Assembly (NCBI GenBank): GCA_038363005.1
Contig: JBBQBI010000002.1
Coordinates: forward strand, 279,265-343,264
Direction: 5' to 3'
From: JAKOWB01 sp038363005
GTDB lineage: Bacteria; Pseudomonadota; Alphaproteobacteria; Kiloniellales; JACOMY01
Length of the DNA stretch: 64,000 bases
A program made the translations under genes and the position numbers. Numbering within the stretch: position 1 is the stretch's first letter; every line of letters begins with the position of its first letter. Positions 8,556-18,778 of the stretch are shown one piece after another. The notes beneath the pieces are model-generated. The model saw only the letters and a program-made list of their open reading frames with translations, did no database searches and had not been told where the DNA came from.

Positions 8556-9479
8556 ATGGCCAGCGCCGGGGGGCAGGGGAACTCAGTATCGCGTTGGTGG
8601 GGGCGCCGAATGCGCTCCGACAACGCGCGCGGCTACGCGCTGCTGTCGCCGACTTTCTTCAGCGTGCTGCTGATGATGGCGCTGCCACTGATCGCCGTCT
8701 TTGTGCTGTCGTTCTGGACCCAGAAGGGGTTCAAGATCGATACCGCCTTCACCACGGCGAACTACGAAACCTTCTTAAACTACAGCGAAAAGCCGATCTA
8801 CCTGACCTTGACGCTGCGCTCGTTGGAAATGAGCCTGACCGCCACCATCGTGGTGCTGTTGCTGGCCTTTCCCATGGCCTACTTCCTCGCCTTCCGGGTG
8901 ACCAAGCGCAAGGTGCTGTGGCTGATCCTCATCACTGTGCCCTTCTGGACCAGCTATTTGCTGCGGGTGTTCTCCTGGAAGCTGATCCTGGGCTACGACG
9001 GCGTCATCAACACCGGGCTGAAATCGCTCGGCCTGATCGACGAGCCGCTGACTTTCCTGCTGTACAACAAGCTGGCGGTGACCATCACGCTGGCGCACTC
9101 CTGGGTCGCCTTCGCTGTGCTGCCGATCTACGTCTCGCTGGAGAAGATCGACCGCTCGCTGCTGGAGGCCGCCGCCGACCTGGGCGACAGTCCCTTCCGC
9201 CGCTTCTGGCGGGTCACCTTCCCGCTGGCGCTGCCGGGGCTGATCTCCGCCGGCCTGCTGGTGTTCATTCCCACGGTCGGCGACTACGTCACGCCGTCGC
9301 TGGTCGGCGGCACCGACGGCATCATGATCGGCAGCATCATCCAGACGCTGTTCGGCAAGGTGAACAACGCCCCGCTGGGCGCCGCCACCTCGGTCATGAT
9401 GATGACCATCGTCACGCTGCTGGTCTGCCTGTTCCTGGGTGGCGTGCAGGTGCTGAAGAAGCTGTCGGCGAGGGTTTGA
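8556..9479 (+). CDS. Polyamine-type ABC transporter permease (PotB/PotH family)
   Basis: A 307-residue inner-membrane permease with six helices. The cytoplasmic EAA loop that docks on the ATPase reads LLEAAADLGDSPFRRFWRV (about 205-225), and the family-typical VPFWTSYLLRVFSW follows helix three. Start at ATG 8556; a second ATG at 8610 would remove an 18-residue basic tail and is also reasonable. It is followed after four bases by the second permease and then the ATPase, forming one operon divergent from the binding protein. Confidence 0.88.
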   Translation: MASAGGQGNSVSRWWGRRMRSDNARGYALLSPTFFSVLLMMALPLIAVFVLSFWTQKGFKIDTAFTTANYETFLNYSEKPIYLTLTLRSLEMSLTATIVVLLLAFPMAYFLAFRVTKRKVLWLILITVPFWTSYLLRVFSWKLILGYDGVINTGLKSLGLIDEPLTFLLYNKLAVTITLAHSWVAFAVLPIYVSLEKIDRSLLEAAADLGDSPFRRFWRVTFPLALPGLISAGLLVFIPTVGDYVTPSLVGGTDGIMIGSIIQTLFGKVNNAPLGAATSVMMMTIVTLLVCLFLGGVQVLKKLSARV

Positions 9480-9483
9480 CGCA

Positions 9484-10284
9484 ATGCGGATGCGCGGCCT
9501 GCCCCTGTTCGTCTACGCTATCCTGTTCCTGGTCTTCATCTACGTGCCGGTCCTGCTGCTGCCGCTGTTCTCGCTGAACGACGGCCAGTACGTCGCCTTC
9601 CCGATCAAGGCGCTGACCTTCAAGTGGTACGGCGAGATGTTCGACGCCTCCCAGCTGCAGCGCGCCCTGATGAACTCGGTCAAGGTCGGCATCGCGGTCG
9701 CCATCGTCTCCACGCTGTTCGGCATGCTGGCGTCGCTGTCCTTCACCCGCTACAAGCTGCGCGCCAAGACGGCGCTCAACGGTTTCATCCTGCTGCCGCT
9801 GGTGATCCCCTCGATCATCCTGGGCATCGCGCTGCTGGTCATCCTGCGCCAGTTCCTCGATGCCTCGCTGTCGCTCTGGACCGTCGGCGCGGCGCACGTG
9901 CTGATCTGTACGCCCTTCGCCATGCTGGTGCTGATCGCCCGCCTCGAGGGCTTCGACCGCAGCCTGGAGGAAGCTTCGCTCGACCTCGGCGAGAACCGCT
10001 TCATGACCTTCTTCCGCGTCACCCTGCCGCTGGCGCTGCCCGGCGTGGTGTCCAGCGTGCTGATTTCCTTCACCACCTCGTTCGACGAGTTCGTGCTGGC
10101 CTTCTTCCTCTCCTCGTCGGAGCCGACCTTGCCGCTCTACATCTACGGTCAGCTGCGCTTCCCGCAGAAGCTGCCGCAGGTCCTGGCGCTGGGGTCCTGC
10201 ATCATCGCGGTGTCGTTCATACTGATCGCCTTCGCGGAGTGGTACCGGCGCCGCGGCCTGGCCACCACACCGGCCAAGGCCTAG
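9484..10284 (+). CDS. Polyamine-type ABC transporter permease (PotC/PotI family)
   Basis: A 266-residue second permease of the importer. It starts MRMRGLPLFVYAILFLVFIY, has six predicted helices, the EAA loop SLEEASLDLGENRFMTFFRV (about 160-180) and the family motif TTSFDEFVLAFFLS near 198-211. It pairs with the preceding permease to form the transmembrane channel. The start is four bases after the previous stop with only GAGGG as a ribosome binding site, so coupling to upstream translation is likely. ATG at 9490 is an alternative start. Confidence 0.88.
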   Translation: MRMRGLPLFVYAILFLVFIYVPVLLLPLFSLNDGQYVAFPIKALTFKWYGEMFDASQLQRALMNSVKVGIAVAIVSTLFGMLASLSFTRYKLRAKTALNGFILLPLVIPSIILGIALLVILRQFLDASLSLWTVGAAHVLICTPFAMLVLIARLEGFDRSLEEASLDLGENRFMTFFRVTLPLALPGVVSSVLISFTTSFDEFVLAFFLSSSEPTLPLYIYGQLRFPQKLPQVLALGSCIIAVSFILIAFAEWYRRRGLATTPAKA

Positions 10285-10310
10285 GCCAAGACAGAATTGG
10301 GACCCCAGTG

Positions 10311-11387
10311 ATGGCACGCGCCGACTACATCTCGATCATGGGCGTCAGCAAGCTGTTCGGCAGCGTTGCCGCGGTCGACGACGTCACCCTGGACATCCAG
10401 CAGGGCGAATTCTTCTCGCTGCTCGGTCCCTCGGGCTGCGGCAAGACCACCCTGCTGCGCATGCTGGCCGGCTTCGAGCGGCCGACCATGGGCAGCATCG
10501 ACCTGGACGGCGAGTCGCTGATCGACCGCCCGGCGCACCTGCGCCCGACCAACATGGTGTTCCAGAGCTACGCCATCTTCCCGCACCTCAACGTGCGGGC
10601 CAACATCGCCTATGGCCTGCGCAAGGCGCGGCTGCCGCGCAGCGAGCTGCGCGCCCGGGTCGAGCAGGCGCTGGAGCTGGTCAAGCTGACCGGCCTGGGC
10701 GACCGCGAGACCGGGCAGCTTTCCGGCGGCCAGAAGCAGCGTGTCGCGCTGGCCCGCGCGCTGATCAAGCGCCCCAAGGTGCTGCTGCTGGACGAGCCGC
10801 TGTCGGCGCTCGACAAGAAGCTGCGCGAGGAGATGCAGATCGAGCTGCGGCTGCTGCAGCAGACCGTCGGCATCACCTTCGTCTTCGTCACCCACGACCA
10901 GGAAGAAGCCCTCACCATGTCGGACCGCATCGCGGTCATGAGCCATGGCAAGGTGCTGCAGGTGGCCTCGCCCAGCGAGCTCTACGAGCGGCCGAACTGC
11001 ATCACCGTGGCCGGCTTCATCGGCCAGATGAACTTCCTGCCGGCGCGGGTGACCCAGGCCGACGGCGACAACGTCGCGCTGGACGTCGCCGGCTTCGGCC
11101 CCGCGCAGGCGACCGGCGGCAGCGGCCTGTCGACCGGCGGCGAGGTCACCGTGGCGCTGCGGCCGGAGAAACTGAAGCTCGGCAATGCCGCCAGCGGCCT
11201 GAACAACTCCATGCAGGCGACGATCGAGGCGGTGGCCTATTTCGGCGACCGCGTCCATGTGCACCTGCGCAACCCGGCGGTCGAAAAGCCCATGCTGGTG
11301 ACCGCGCCGACCGACGCGACCTTCACTCGCGGCCACCAGATCACCGTCGGCTGGGCGCCCGATGCGGCGGTGCTGCTGAGCGCCTAG
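10311..11387 (+). CDS. Polyamine-type ABC transporter ATP-binding protein (PotA/PotG family)
   Basis: A 358-residue ATPase that powers the importer. Walker A is GPSGCGKTT (39-47), the signature LSGGQKQRVALARAL and Walker B VLLLDEPLSALD are intact, and the H-loop is FVTHDQEEALTMSD. The C-terminal ~110 residues form a TOBE domain typical of PotA-like subunits. The open frame extends far upstream, but ATG 10311 is the first start giving the normal length. Its TAG stop sits in a CTAG palindrome that also supplies the stop of the convergent threonine aldolase gene. Confidence 0.9.
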   Translation: MARADYISIMGVSKLFGSVAAVDDVTLDIQQGEFFSLLGPSGCGKTTLLRMLAGFERPTMGSIDLDGESLIDRPAHLRPTNMVFQSYAIFPHLNVRANIAYGLRKARLPRSELRARVEQALELVKLTGLGDRETGQLSGGQKQRVALARALIKRPKVLLLDEPLSALDKKLREEMQIELRLLQQTVGITFVFVTHDQEEALTMSDRIAVMSHGKVLQVASPSELYERPNCITVAGFIGQMNFLPARVTQADGDNVALDVAGFGPAQATGGSGLSTGGEVTVALRPEKLKLGNAASGLNNSMQATIEAVAYFGDRVHVHLRNPAVEKPMLVTAPTDATFTRGHQITVGWAPDAAVLLSA

Positions 11388-12412
11388 GCCGGTCCGGTCG
11401 CGGCCAGCGCGGCGAGGAAGGCCTCGACATCCTCAGCCCGGGTGTCAAAGGCGGTGACCAGGCGCCAGGCGTCCTGCCCCAAGGCCTCCCAATCATAGAA
11501 GGCGAAGCCCTGGCGCTGCAGCGACTCGGCGGCGGCGCGCGGGATGCGCACGAAAAGCTCGTTGGCCTGCACCGGATGGAACAGGTGGCAGCCCTGCGCC
11601 GTCAGCCCGGCCGCCAGGCGCTGCGCCATGGCGTTGGCGTGGCGTGCGTTGCCAAGCCAGAGGTCATCGGCCAGGTAGGCCTCGAGCTGCGCCGAGACCA
11701 ACCGCATCTTCGACAGCAGATGGCCGCCGCGCTTGCGCCGGAAAGCCATCTCCTCGGCCTTCTCCGGGTGGAACAGCACCACGGCCTCGGCCGCCAAGCA
11801 GCCGTTCTTGGTGGCGCCGAAGGACAGCACGTCGACACCGGCCTTCCAGGTCAGCTCGGCCGGCGTGCAGCCAAGGCTGACCAGGGCGTTGGCGAAGCGG
11901 GCGCCGTCCATGTGAAGCACCATCTTGTGGGCCTTGGCACAGGCGGCCAGCGCCGCCACCTCGCCCGGCTGATAAATCGTGCCGCACTCGCTGGCCTGGG
12001 TGATCGAGATGGCGGCCGGCTGCACCGAATGCACGAAGCCCTCGCCATGGATCTTCGACTCGACGCCGGCCGGCGTGATCCGGCCGTGCTCGCCCGGCAC
12101 GCAGACCAGCTTGGCACCGCCGGTGAAGAGCTCCGGCGCGCCGCACTCGTCGACGTTGATGTGCGCCTCGGGGTGGCAGTAGATCGCGCCCCAGGGCGGC
12201 ACGAAGCTGGACAGCGCGATGACATTGGCGGCCGAGCCGGTGAGCACCGGGAAGACCTTCACCGCGCGCTCGAAGATTTCCGACAACCGCGCCTCGACCC
12301 GCTGGCTCCAGGGGTCGGCGCCGTAGGAGCCGACCTGGCCGGCGTTGGCCTTGGCGATGGCGGCCAGGATGCGCGCGTCGGCGCCGGTGACGTTGTCGGA
12401 ACGGAAGTCCAT
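11384..12412 (-). CDS. ltaE: Low-specificity L-threonine aldolase
   Basis: A 342-residue PLP enzyme of fold type I that splits threonine or allo-threonine to glycine and acetaldehyde. It opens MDFRSDNVTGADARIL, and the PLP lysine is K202 in LSFGATKNGC; H84 (PEAHINVDECGA) is in the expected place to stack on the cofactor, and HMDGARFANAL is the aspartate motif. Length matches the bacterial short form. It stands convergent to the ATPase gene, sharing the CTAG stop overlap, and 15 bases downstream of the DUF6476-like gene on the same strand. The symbol is by family; the specificity for L or D isomers cannot be read. Confidence 0.88.
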   Translation of the reverse strand: MDFRSDNVTGADARILAAIAKANAGQVGSYGADPWSQRVEARLSEIFERAVKVFPVLTGSAANVIALSSFVPPWGAIYCHPEAHINVDECGAPELFTGGAKLVCVPGEHGRITPAGVESKIHGEGFVHSVQPAAISITQASECGTIYQPGEVAALAACAKAHKMVLHMDGARFANALVSLGCTPAELTWKAGVDVLSFGATKNGCLAAEAVVLFHPEKAEEMAFRRKRGGHLLSKMRLVSAQLEAYLADDLWLGNARHANAMAQRLAAGLTAQGCHLFHPVQANELFVRIPRAAAESLQRQGFAFYDWEALGQDAWRLVTAFDTRAEDVEAFLAALAATGPA

Positions 12413-12427
12413 GGGGCTCGTGTCCTG

Positions 12428-12790
12428 CTATTGCGCGGGCGTGGTTTCGACGGCGATCACCCGGCCGGTGACCTTGCGCGTCGCCTCGTCGACGATGGCG
12501 AGCTGTCGGCAGTCGGCGGCGCCGTCGAGGCGGAGGTAGAGCTTGCCGTCGGCCGACCAGGCGTCGGCGATCCAGCAGCCGGCCGGCACCGGCACCTCGA
12601 TCACGCCGATCTCGCCGCCCGGCGCCGGCTTGGCCAGGCGCTGCACGATGGTGGTCACCACCACGACGAAGCCGATGATGATGATGGCGCCCAGCGCGAT
12701 GACCGCCAGCTTGATGCCGCGGTGCCGGCCGCCGCGCGCCTTTGCGACGGCAGGCTTGGCCGGGGCGCGCTCTGTGCTAGGAGAGGGCAT
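12428..12790 (-). CDS. Small single-pass membrane protein (DUF6476-like)
   Basis: A 120-residue protein: a basic N-terminus (PAKPAVAKARGGRHRG), one membrane helix (about 33-55, AVIALGAIIIIGFVVVV), then a ~60-residue domain with GGEIGVIEVPVPAGC and LYLRLDGAADCRQL. In shape and position next to rluD it fits the alphaproteobacterial DUF6476 family; that name is from memory. Its ATG (12788-12790) overlaps the rluD ATG (12789-12791) in the sequence CATG, so the genes are divergent with zero spacing. Its ribosome binding site is weak (GGGGA about 11 bases upstream). Function unknown. Confidence 0.7.
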   Translation of the reverse strand: MPSPSTERAPAKPAVAKARGGRHRGIKLAVIALGAIIIIGFVVVVTTIVQRLAKPAPGGEIGVIEVPVPAGCWIADAWSADGKLYLRLDGAADCRQLAIVDEATRKVTGRVIAVETTPAQ

Positions 12791-13787
12791 GCAGGACGAA
12801 TCCCCGCTCGAGGTGGTGGTGCCGGAGGCCGCGGCGGGAGAACGCGCCGACCGCTTTCTCGCCACGGCCCTGGCGTCGCGCCTGCCGGGGCTGACGCGAT
12901 CACGCCTCAAGGCCATGATCGAGGAAGGCCGCGTCCGCCTTGGCTCCGGCCACGGCGCGGCGACCTTAGACGAGCCCTCCAAGAGGGTCAAACCGGGACA
13001 GGTCTTCGTCGTATCGCCGGCCGATCCGACTCCGGCGCTGCCGCAGGGCCAGGCCATGGACCTGGTGGTGGCCTATGAGGACGCCGACCTGATCGTGATC
13101 GACAAGCCGGCTGGCCTGGTGGTGCATCCGGCGCCCGGCAACCCCGACCGCACCCTGGTGAATGCCCTGATCGCCCATTGCGGCGCCAGCCTGCAGGGCG
13201 TCGGCGGGGTGCTGCGGCCCGGCATCGTGCATCGCCTGGACAAGGACACCAGCGGCCTGATCGTCGCCGCCAAGCACGACCTGGCGCACCAGGGGCTGTC
13301 GCGGCAGTTCGCCGACCGCTCGATCGAACGGCGCTACCTGGCGCTGGTCTGGGGGCTGCCCAGCCCCTTGGCCGGCAGCATCGAAGGCAACATCGGCCGC
13401 GACCCGCGGCATCGCCAGCGCATGGCCGTGGTGGCCGGCGGCGGCAAGCCGGCCACCACCCGCTACCGCGTGCTACGCGCGCTGGCCGGTGGCGCTATCA
13501 GCCTGATCGAATGCCGCCTGCTGACCGGGCGGACGCACCAGATCCGCGTCCACCTGACGGCGCGGGGCCACCCGCTGCTGGGCGACCCGGTCTATGGGCG
13601 AGCGACGGCTGGTCGCATGGCACGCTTGCCTGAAGCGGCGCGTAATAGAGTCTTGAGTCTCAAGCGCCAGGCCCTGCATGCGGAAAGCCTGGGATTTGAC
13701 CATCCTGTGTCCAAGAATCGCCTTAATTTCCAATCATCTTTGCCTCCAGATCTAAAATCCCTACTAGATATATTAGAGGAATTGTAA
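12789..13787 (+). CDS. rluD: Ribosomal large subunit pseudouridine synthase, RluD family
   Basis: A 332-residue RluA-family pseudouridine synthase, probably modifying helix 69 of 23S rRNA as RluD does. An S4 RNA-binding domain covers about 18-75 and the catalytic domain about 92-300, with the catalytic aspartate D151 in HRLDKDTSGL and the VIDKPAGLVVHP motif upstream. AGGAG lies five bases before the ATG, strongly supporting this start even though it overlaps the opposite gene's start codon. The last ~20 codons are noticeably AT-rich, unlike the body of the gene, and may hold the rpoH promoter. rluD next to rpoH is a common alphaproteobacterial order. Confidence 0.88.
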   Translation: MQDESPLEVVVPEAAAGERADRFLATALASRLPGLTRSRLKAMIEEGRVRLGSGHGAATLDEPSKRVKPGQVFVVSPADPTPALPQGQAMDLVVAYEDADLIVIDKPAGLVVHPAPGNPDRTLVNALIAHCGASLQGVGGVLRPGIVHRLDKDTSGLIVAAKHDLAHQGLSRQFADRSIERRYLALVWGLPSPLAGSIEGNIGRDPRHRQRMAVVAGGGKPATTRYRVLRALAGGAISLIECRLLTGRTHQIRVHLTARGHPLLGDPVYGRATAGRMARLPEAARNRVLSLKRQALHAESLGFDHPVSKNRLNFQSSLPPDLKSLLDILEEL

Positions 13788-13790
13788 TCT

Positions 13791-13815
13791 AATCCTGACC
13801 GAAGAAGTCAGGATT
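13791..13815 (+). promoter_or_regulatory. Hairpin between rluD and rpoH
   Basis: AATCCTGAC (13791-13799) pairs perfectly with GTCAGGATT (13807-13815) around the loop CGAAGAA. No T-run follows, so it is not a standard terminator. It lies four bases after the rluD stop and about 70 bases before the rpoH ATG, so it could be a 3' end, an RNA-processing site or part of the rpoH leader. Confidence 0.5.
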
Positions 13816-13883
13816 GAAGGAATGGCCAGGGGCCCAAAAGGTGGGCGCCCGCGTTCTAGAGAAGAGATGAAGGAGGCTGGGTC

Positions 13884-14765
13884 ATGGCAAACGCACTTCC
13901 GATGCTGGCCGGCGAAGGAAATCTCTCCCGCTATCTGCAGGAGATCCGCAAGTTCCCGATGCTGGAACCGGGCGAGGAATTCATGCTGGCGAAGCGCTGG
14001 CGTGAGAAGGAGGACTCCGAGGCGGCGCATCGACTGGTCACCAGCCATCTCAGGCTGGTCGCCAAGATCGCCATGGGCTACCGCGGCTATGGTCTGCCGC
14101 TGTCGGAGTTGGTCTCCGAAGGCAACGTCGGCATGATGCAGGCGGTCAAGCGCTTCGATCCCGATCGCGGCTTCCGCCTGGCGACCTATGCCATGTGGTG
14201 GATTCGCGCGGCGATCCAGGAATACATCCTGCACAGCTGGTCGCTGGTGAAGATGGGCACCACGGCGGCGCAGAAGAAGTTGTTCTTCAATCTGCGGCGC
14301 CTGAAGGGCCAGATGGCCGCCATCGAAGAAGGCGACCTGAGGCCCGAGCAGGTGGCGGAGATCGCCAAGACCCTGCAGGTGCCGGAGAACGACGTGGTGC
14401 AGATGAACCGCCGTTTGGCGGCGCCCGACCATTCGCTGAACGCGCCGCTGCGCGCCGACAGCGATGGCGAGTGGCAGGACTGGCTGGTCGACGACACGCA
14501 GGACCAGGAGCATTCGCTGGCCGACAGCGAGGAGCTGGGCCAGCGGCGCGGGCTGCTGCAGGCGGCGATGGGCGGCCTGACCGATCGCGAGCGCCACATC
14601 CTGACCGAGCGCCGGCTGAAGGAGGATCCCTCCACGCTGGAGGAGCTGTCGACGCAGTACAACATCAGCCGCGAGCGCGTGCGGCAGATCGAGGTACGCG
14701 CCTTCGAGAAGCTGCAGCGGGCGATGCGCAACGCGGCGCTGGAGCAGAAGCTGGTCGAGGCCTGA
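13884..14765 (+). CDS. rpoH: RNA polymerase sigma-32 factor
   Basis: A 293-residue heat-shock sigma factor. Region 2 runs about 45-115 (SHLRLVAKIAMGYRGYGLPL, then TYAMWWIRAAIQEYIL), the RpoH box AQKKLFFNLRRL is at 129-140, and the region 4 helix-turn-helix lies near 240-285 (RERVRQIEVRAFEKLQ). It should direct transcription of chaperone and protease genes. AAGGAGG precedes the ATG. The gene ends just before a strong intrinsic terminator. Several alphaproteobacteria have more than one RpoH; whether this genome does cannot be told here. Confidence 0.95.
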   Translation: MANALPMLAGEGNLSRYLQEIRKFPMLEPGEEFMLAKRWREKEDSEAAHRLVTSHLRLVAKIAMGYRGYGLPLSELVSEGNVGMMQAVKRFDPDRGFRLATYAMWWIRAAIQEYILHSWSLVKMGTTAAQKKLFFNLRRLKGQMAAIEEGDLRPEQVAEIAKTLQVPENDVVQMNRRLAAPDHSLNAPLRADSDGEWQDWLVDDTQDQEHSLADSEELGQRRGLLQAAMGGLTDRERHILTERRLKEDPSTLEELSTQYNISRERVRQIEVRAFEKLQRAMRNAALEQKLVEA

Positions 14766-14794
14766 TCGCCCGCCAGCACGATGGAAGCATCAAG

Positions 14795-14828
14795 GGCCCC
14801 GGCGCGGTGACGCGCCGGGGCCTTTTTT
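14795..14828 (+). terminator. Intrinsic terminator of rpoH
   Basis: GGCCCCGGCGCG (14795-14806) pairs perfectly with CGCGCCGGGGCC (14811-14822) around GTGA, followed by six T residues (14823-14828). It starts 29 bases after the rpoH stop and is the cleanest intrinsic terminator in the window. Confidence 0.93.
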
Positions 14829-14925
14829 CTGTCCGCCCGAGGTTCCGCGCGCCCCTTGTCCAGCCGGCTGCGCTATCCTGTCATCGATCGCGCCCGCGTC
14901 GCCGCCATGGGGTCTGCCAAAAATC

Positions 14926-15660
14926 ATGAGACTAGGCCTGCTGTCCCGTCCGCCCGAGGCGCTGCCCCCGAGCGACCGCCTGACCACCTTCTGGTGGCTC
15001 TGGCTGCCGCTGGCCTGCCTGCTGTTCCTATCAGTCAGCAGCCTGCTGGCGCCGGCCTGGTACGAGGTCTGGGTCAACCGCGAGGATCACGGCATCGAGC
15101 TGGCGCAGCTTGTCTGCATCACCCTCGCCCTGCTGGTCGCGCTCGCCGGCCTGCCGCTGGCCTGGCGCCGCGCGCCGCGCTGGGCTTTCGCCTGGCTGCT
15201 GCTGGCGGCCCTCTGCTGCCTCTATGTCGCCGGTGAGGAGATGTCCTGGGGCCAGCATTTCTTCGGCTGGGCGACGCCGCCGGAGTGGGCCCGCATCAAC
15301 GACCAGAACGAGACCAACCTGCACAACACCAGCTCCTGGTTCGACCAGAAGCCGCGCTTTTTGCTCGGCCTGGCCGTCGGCCTGGGCGGCATCGGCGTGC
15401 CGCTGCTGGCGCTGCGCCGGCCCGACCTGCGGCAGGGCCGCCTGGCACTGATCCTGCCGCCGCTGATCGGACTGCCGCTGGCCGGCATCGCCATGTTGGT
15501 CGGCGCGGTCTGGCTGTTCGACAACCTGCGCGGCCGCGGCAGTTTTTTTGTGCGGCCGAGCGAGGTGCAGGAGCTCTACTTCTACGCCTTCGTACTGCTT
15601 TACCTGGTCGTGCTGCGCCGGCGCCTGGCGGCCCTGCCACCACCGGGGGTGCTGACCTGA
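14926..15660 (+). CDS. Conserved-looking membrane protein with an EEMSWGQ motif
   Basis: A 244-residue protein with about six membrane helices. Between helices three and four it carries a polar, aromatic-rich stretch AGEEMSWGQHFFGWATPPEW followed by NDQNETNLHN. That density of acidic, glutamine, histidine and asparagine residues next to a membrane face looks like an active or binding site. I believe EE-(I/M)-SWGQ plus NLHN recurs in uncharacterised bacterial membrane proteins, but I cannot name the family. The gene follows the rpoH terminator and must have its own promoter within 14829-14925. It is convergent with the small secreted protein. Confidence 0.7.
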   Translation: MRLGLLSRPPEALPPSDRLTTFWWLWLPLACLLFLSVSSLLAPAWYEVWVNREDHGIELAQLVCITLALLVALAGLPLAWRRAPRWAFAWLLLAALCCLYVAGEEMSWGQHFFGWATPPEWARINDQNETNLHNTSSWFDQKPRFLLGLAVGLGGIGVPLLALRRPDLRQGRLALILPPLIGLPLAGIAMLVGAVWLFDNLRGRGSFFVRPSEVQELYFYAFVLLYLVVLRRRLAALPPPGVLT

Positions 15661-15696
15661 CCGTCAGGCGGCTGGCGTCGCAGCCTGCGGCCCGGA

Positions 15697-16020
15697 CTAG
15701 CCGAAGGTCTTGTGGTGATGCGGCTGCAGCGGCATCGCGGGCTCGTCTGCAGCGGCCTCGGCAGGGGCGACCGGCAGGCTGGCGCTGAATCCCGTCATCC
15801 CGACGTTCTGGCCGTGCTCGGCGTACCACTGGGTCTGGAAGGCGACCGAGGCCTGGTTTTCATTGACCAGCTGGCCGACCTGGGTGGCGGCCAGCAGCAT
15901 CTCCGCATCGGCACCCGAGGGATCGAAGCCGCGCCCGCCGTTGTCGCGTAGTTCGTCGGCGAAGGCCGGGGCGGCGGCGAGCGACAGCAGGGTGGCGGTA
16001 GCAAGGATAAGACGACGCAT
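15697..16020 (-). CDS. Small secreted protein of unknown function
   Basis: A 107-residue protein with a clean Sec signal peptide (MRRLILATATLLSLAAAPAF, cleavage after AFA at about 21). The mature ~85 residues are polar and rich in Ala, Gln and Asp, ending in a histidine-rich tail (PLQPHHHKTFG) that could bind metal. No cysteines remain after cleavage, and I recognise no domain. GGAGA stands before the ATG. It lies downstream of purA on the same strand with a 111-base gap. Confidence 0.65.
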   Translation of the reverse strand: MRRLILATATLLSLAAAPAFADELRDNGGRGFDPSGADAEMLLAATQVGQLVNENQASVAFQTQWYAEHGQNVGMTGFSASLPVAPAEAAADEPAMPLQPHHHKTFG

Positions 16021-16131
16021 GACGCAATCTCCATCATCGTCGGCACGGCGACATCGTCGTGCCGCTGTCCTTGGATATGGGATGGCGCCCGGCCGGCTGT
16101 GCAGCCGGCGCGGCAGTCGGTCGCAAAACCC

Positions 16132-17423
<1,292 letters not shown>

Positions 17424-17427
<4 letters not shown>

Positions 17428-18602
17428 CGTTGGTTCCCATCGCTTCGGGTTGTCGGTGCCAGGGCGCGGGCTTCGCCGCCCTGCCACAGATGACTGCAGT
17501 GCAGCCGCTGCGCTTCCTCTACTGGGTCGCCGCCGCCGAGATCGGCGATGGTGATCCAGCCGGCATCGCGCAGCCGGGCGCCGTCCTGCGGCTGGCTGCC
17601 GGCCGGCAGATAGATGCGGCGACGCGGCGTCGGTGCCGGCACGGCGGACAGCAGCGTATCCATGTAGAGCGTGAAGCCGGTCGCCGGCTCGGCGGCGCCG
17701 TCGGGCCGCTCGGCGTTGTAGCGCCCGCCGCGCCCCAGCTCGCCGCGCACACCGCGGGCGAAGAGCGTGAAGGATAGGCCGGAGTGGTATTCGTAACCGC
17801 GCTGCTCCACCGGATCGATGGTCAGCACCAGCTCCGGCAGGGCGGCGGCGATGTGGCCGGCCACGGCGACCAGGCGCTCGACCTCGGCACGGGCCGCCGG
17901 CGGCAGCGCCAGGGCCTGCAGCGCGCCCAGCGCCTCGGGCGCCGGACCGGCAGCACGCAGCAGCGCCAGGAAGGGTGCGGCTTGGGCAGCACCGGCGGCG
18001 GCGACGGCGGCGGCGTCCTTGCCGTCCAGCGCGGCGCGCAGCGCCTGGCGCTGCGCCGTCGGCAGCTCCAGCGCGGCAGCGACCAGCGACACCAGGGTCG
18101 GCAGCGTGAGGTCCAGCGTCAGGCCCTGCACGCCGACACCCAGCAGCGCACGGGCGGCCAGCAGGCAGGCCTCGGCATCGGCGGCGGCGCCGTCGGCGCC
18201 GATCAGCTCGGCACCGACCTGGCCGAACTGCCGCTCGGGGCGCAGCTGCGAACCCTTCACCCGCAGCACCTGGCCGGCGTAGCAAAGCCGCAGCGGGCGG
18301 GGCGCGCCGCCCAGACGGAAGGCGGCGATACGGGCGACCTGCGGCGTCATGTCGGCACGCAGCCCCAGCATGCGCTGCGATACCGGGTCCATCAGGCGGA
18401 AGGTCTGTTCGGCCACGGCGGCGCCGGCGCCGGCGATCAGCGTCTGCTCGAACTCCAGCAGCGGCGGTTTGACCCGCTCGTAGCCCTCGGCTTCGCAGGC
18501 GGCGATTAGGCGCTCGACCGCGGCGGCCTCGTCGTGCGCCGCGGGCGACAGCAGATCGGCCAGCCCGGCTGGCAGCAGGGCGCGTTCGCCGGTGGTGGTC
18601 AT
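17424..18602 (-). CDS. hisZ: ATP phosphoribosyltransferase regulatory subunit
   Basis: A 392-residue class II aminoacyl-tRNA-synthetase-like protein. It lacks a tRNA anticodon-binding domain and matches HisZ: LLPAGLADLLSPAAHDEAAA at the N-terminus, LRADMTPQVARIAA (motif 2-like), CYAGQVLRVKG, and a C-terminal VRGELGRGGRYN. HisZ joins short-form HisG to make the first enzyme of histidine synthesis; hisG is not in this window. The start ATG at 18602 follows from the HisZ-like N-terminus; the frame is open further upstream. It is divergent from the PqiA-like gene with 176 bases between. Confidence 0.9.
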
Positions 18603-18778
18603 GATGTGGTCAAGTGCGTTGGAACCCGTGCGCGCGAAGTGCGGGGCCCGCCAGCCGAGGGGGGTCCGCGGCGGCAGCCTGCACGGTGGCCTGTCGTAAC
18701 GGCTTTGTCCCCGGCGGGCAAAGGTTTTCGCCCGGCTTGCTTGTCGCAGGCCGGGGCTGGCCCTAGCCTCGCAGCGCC

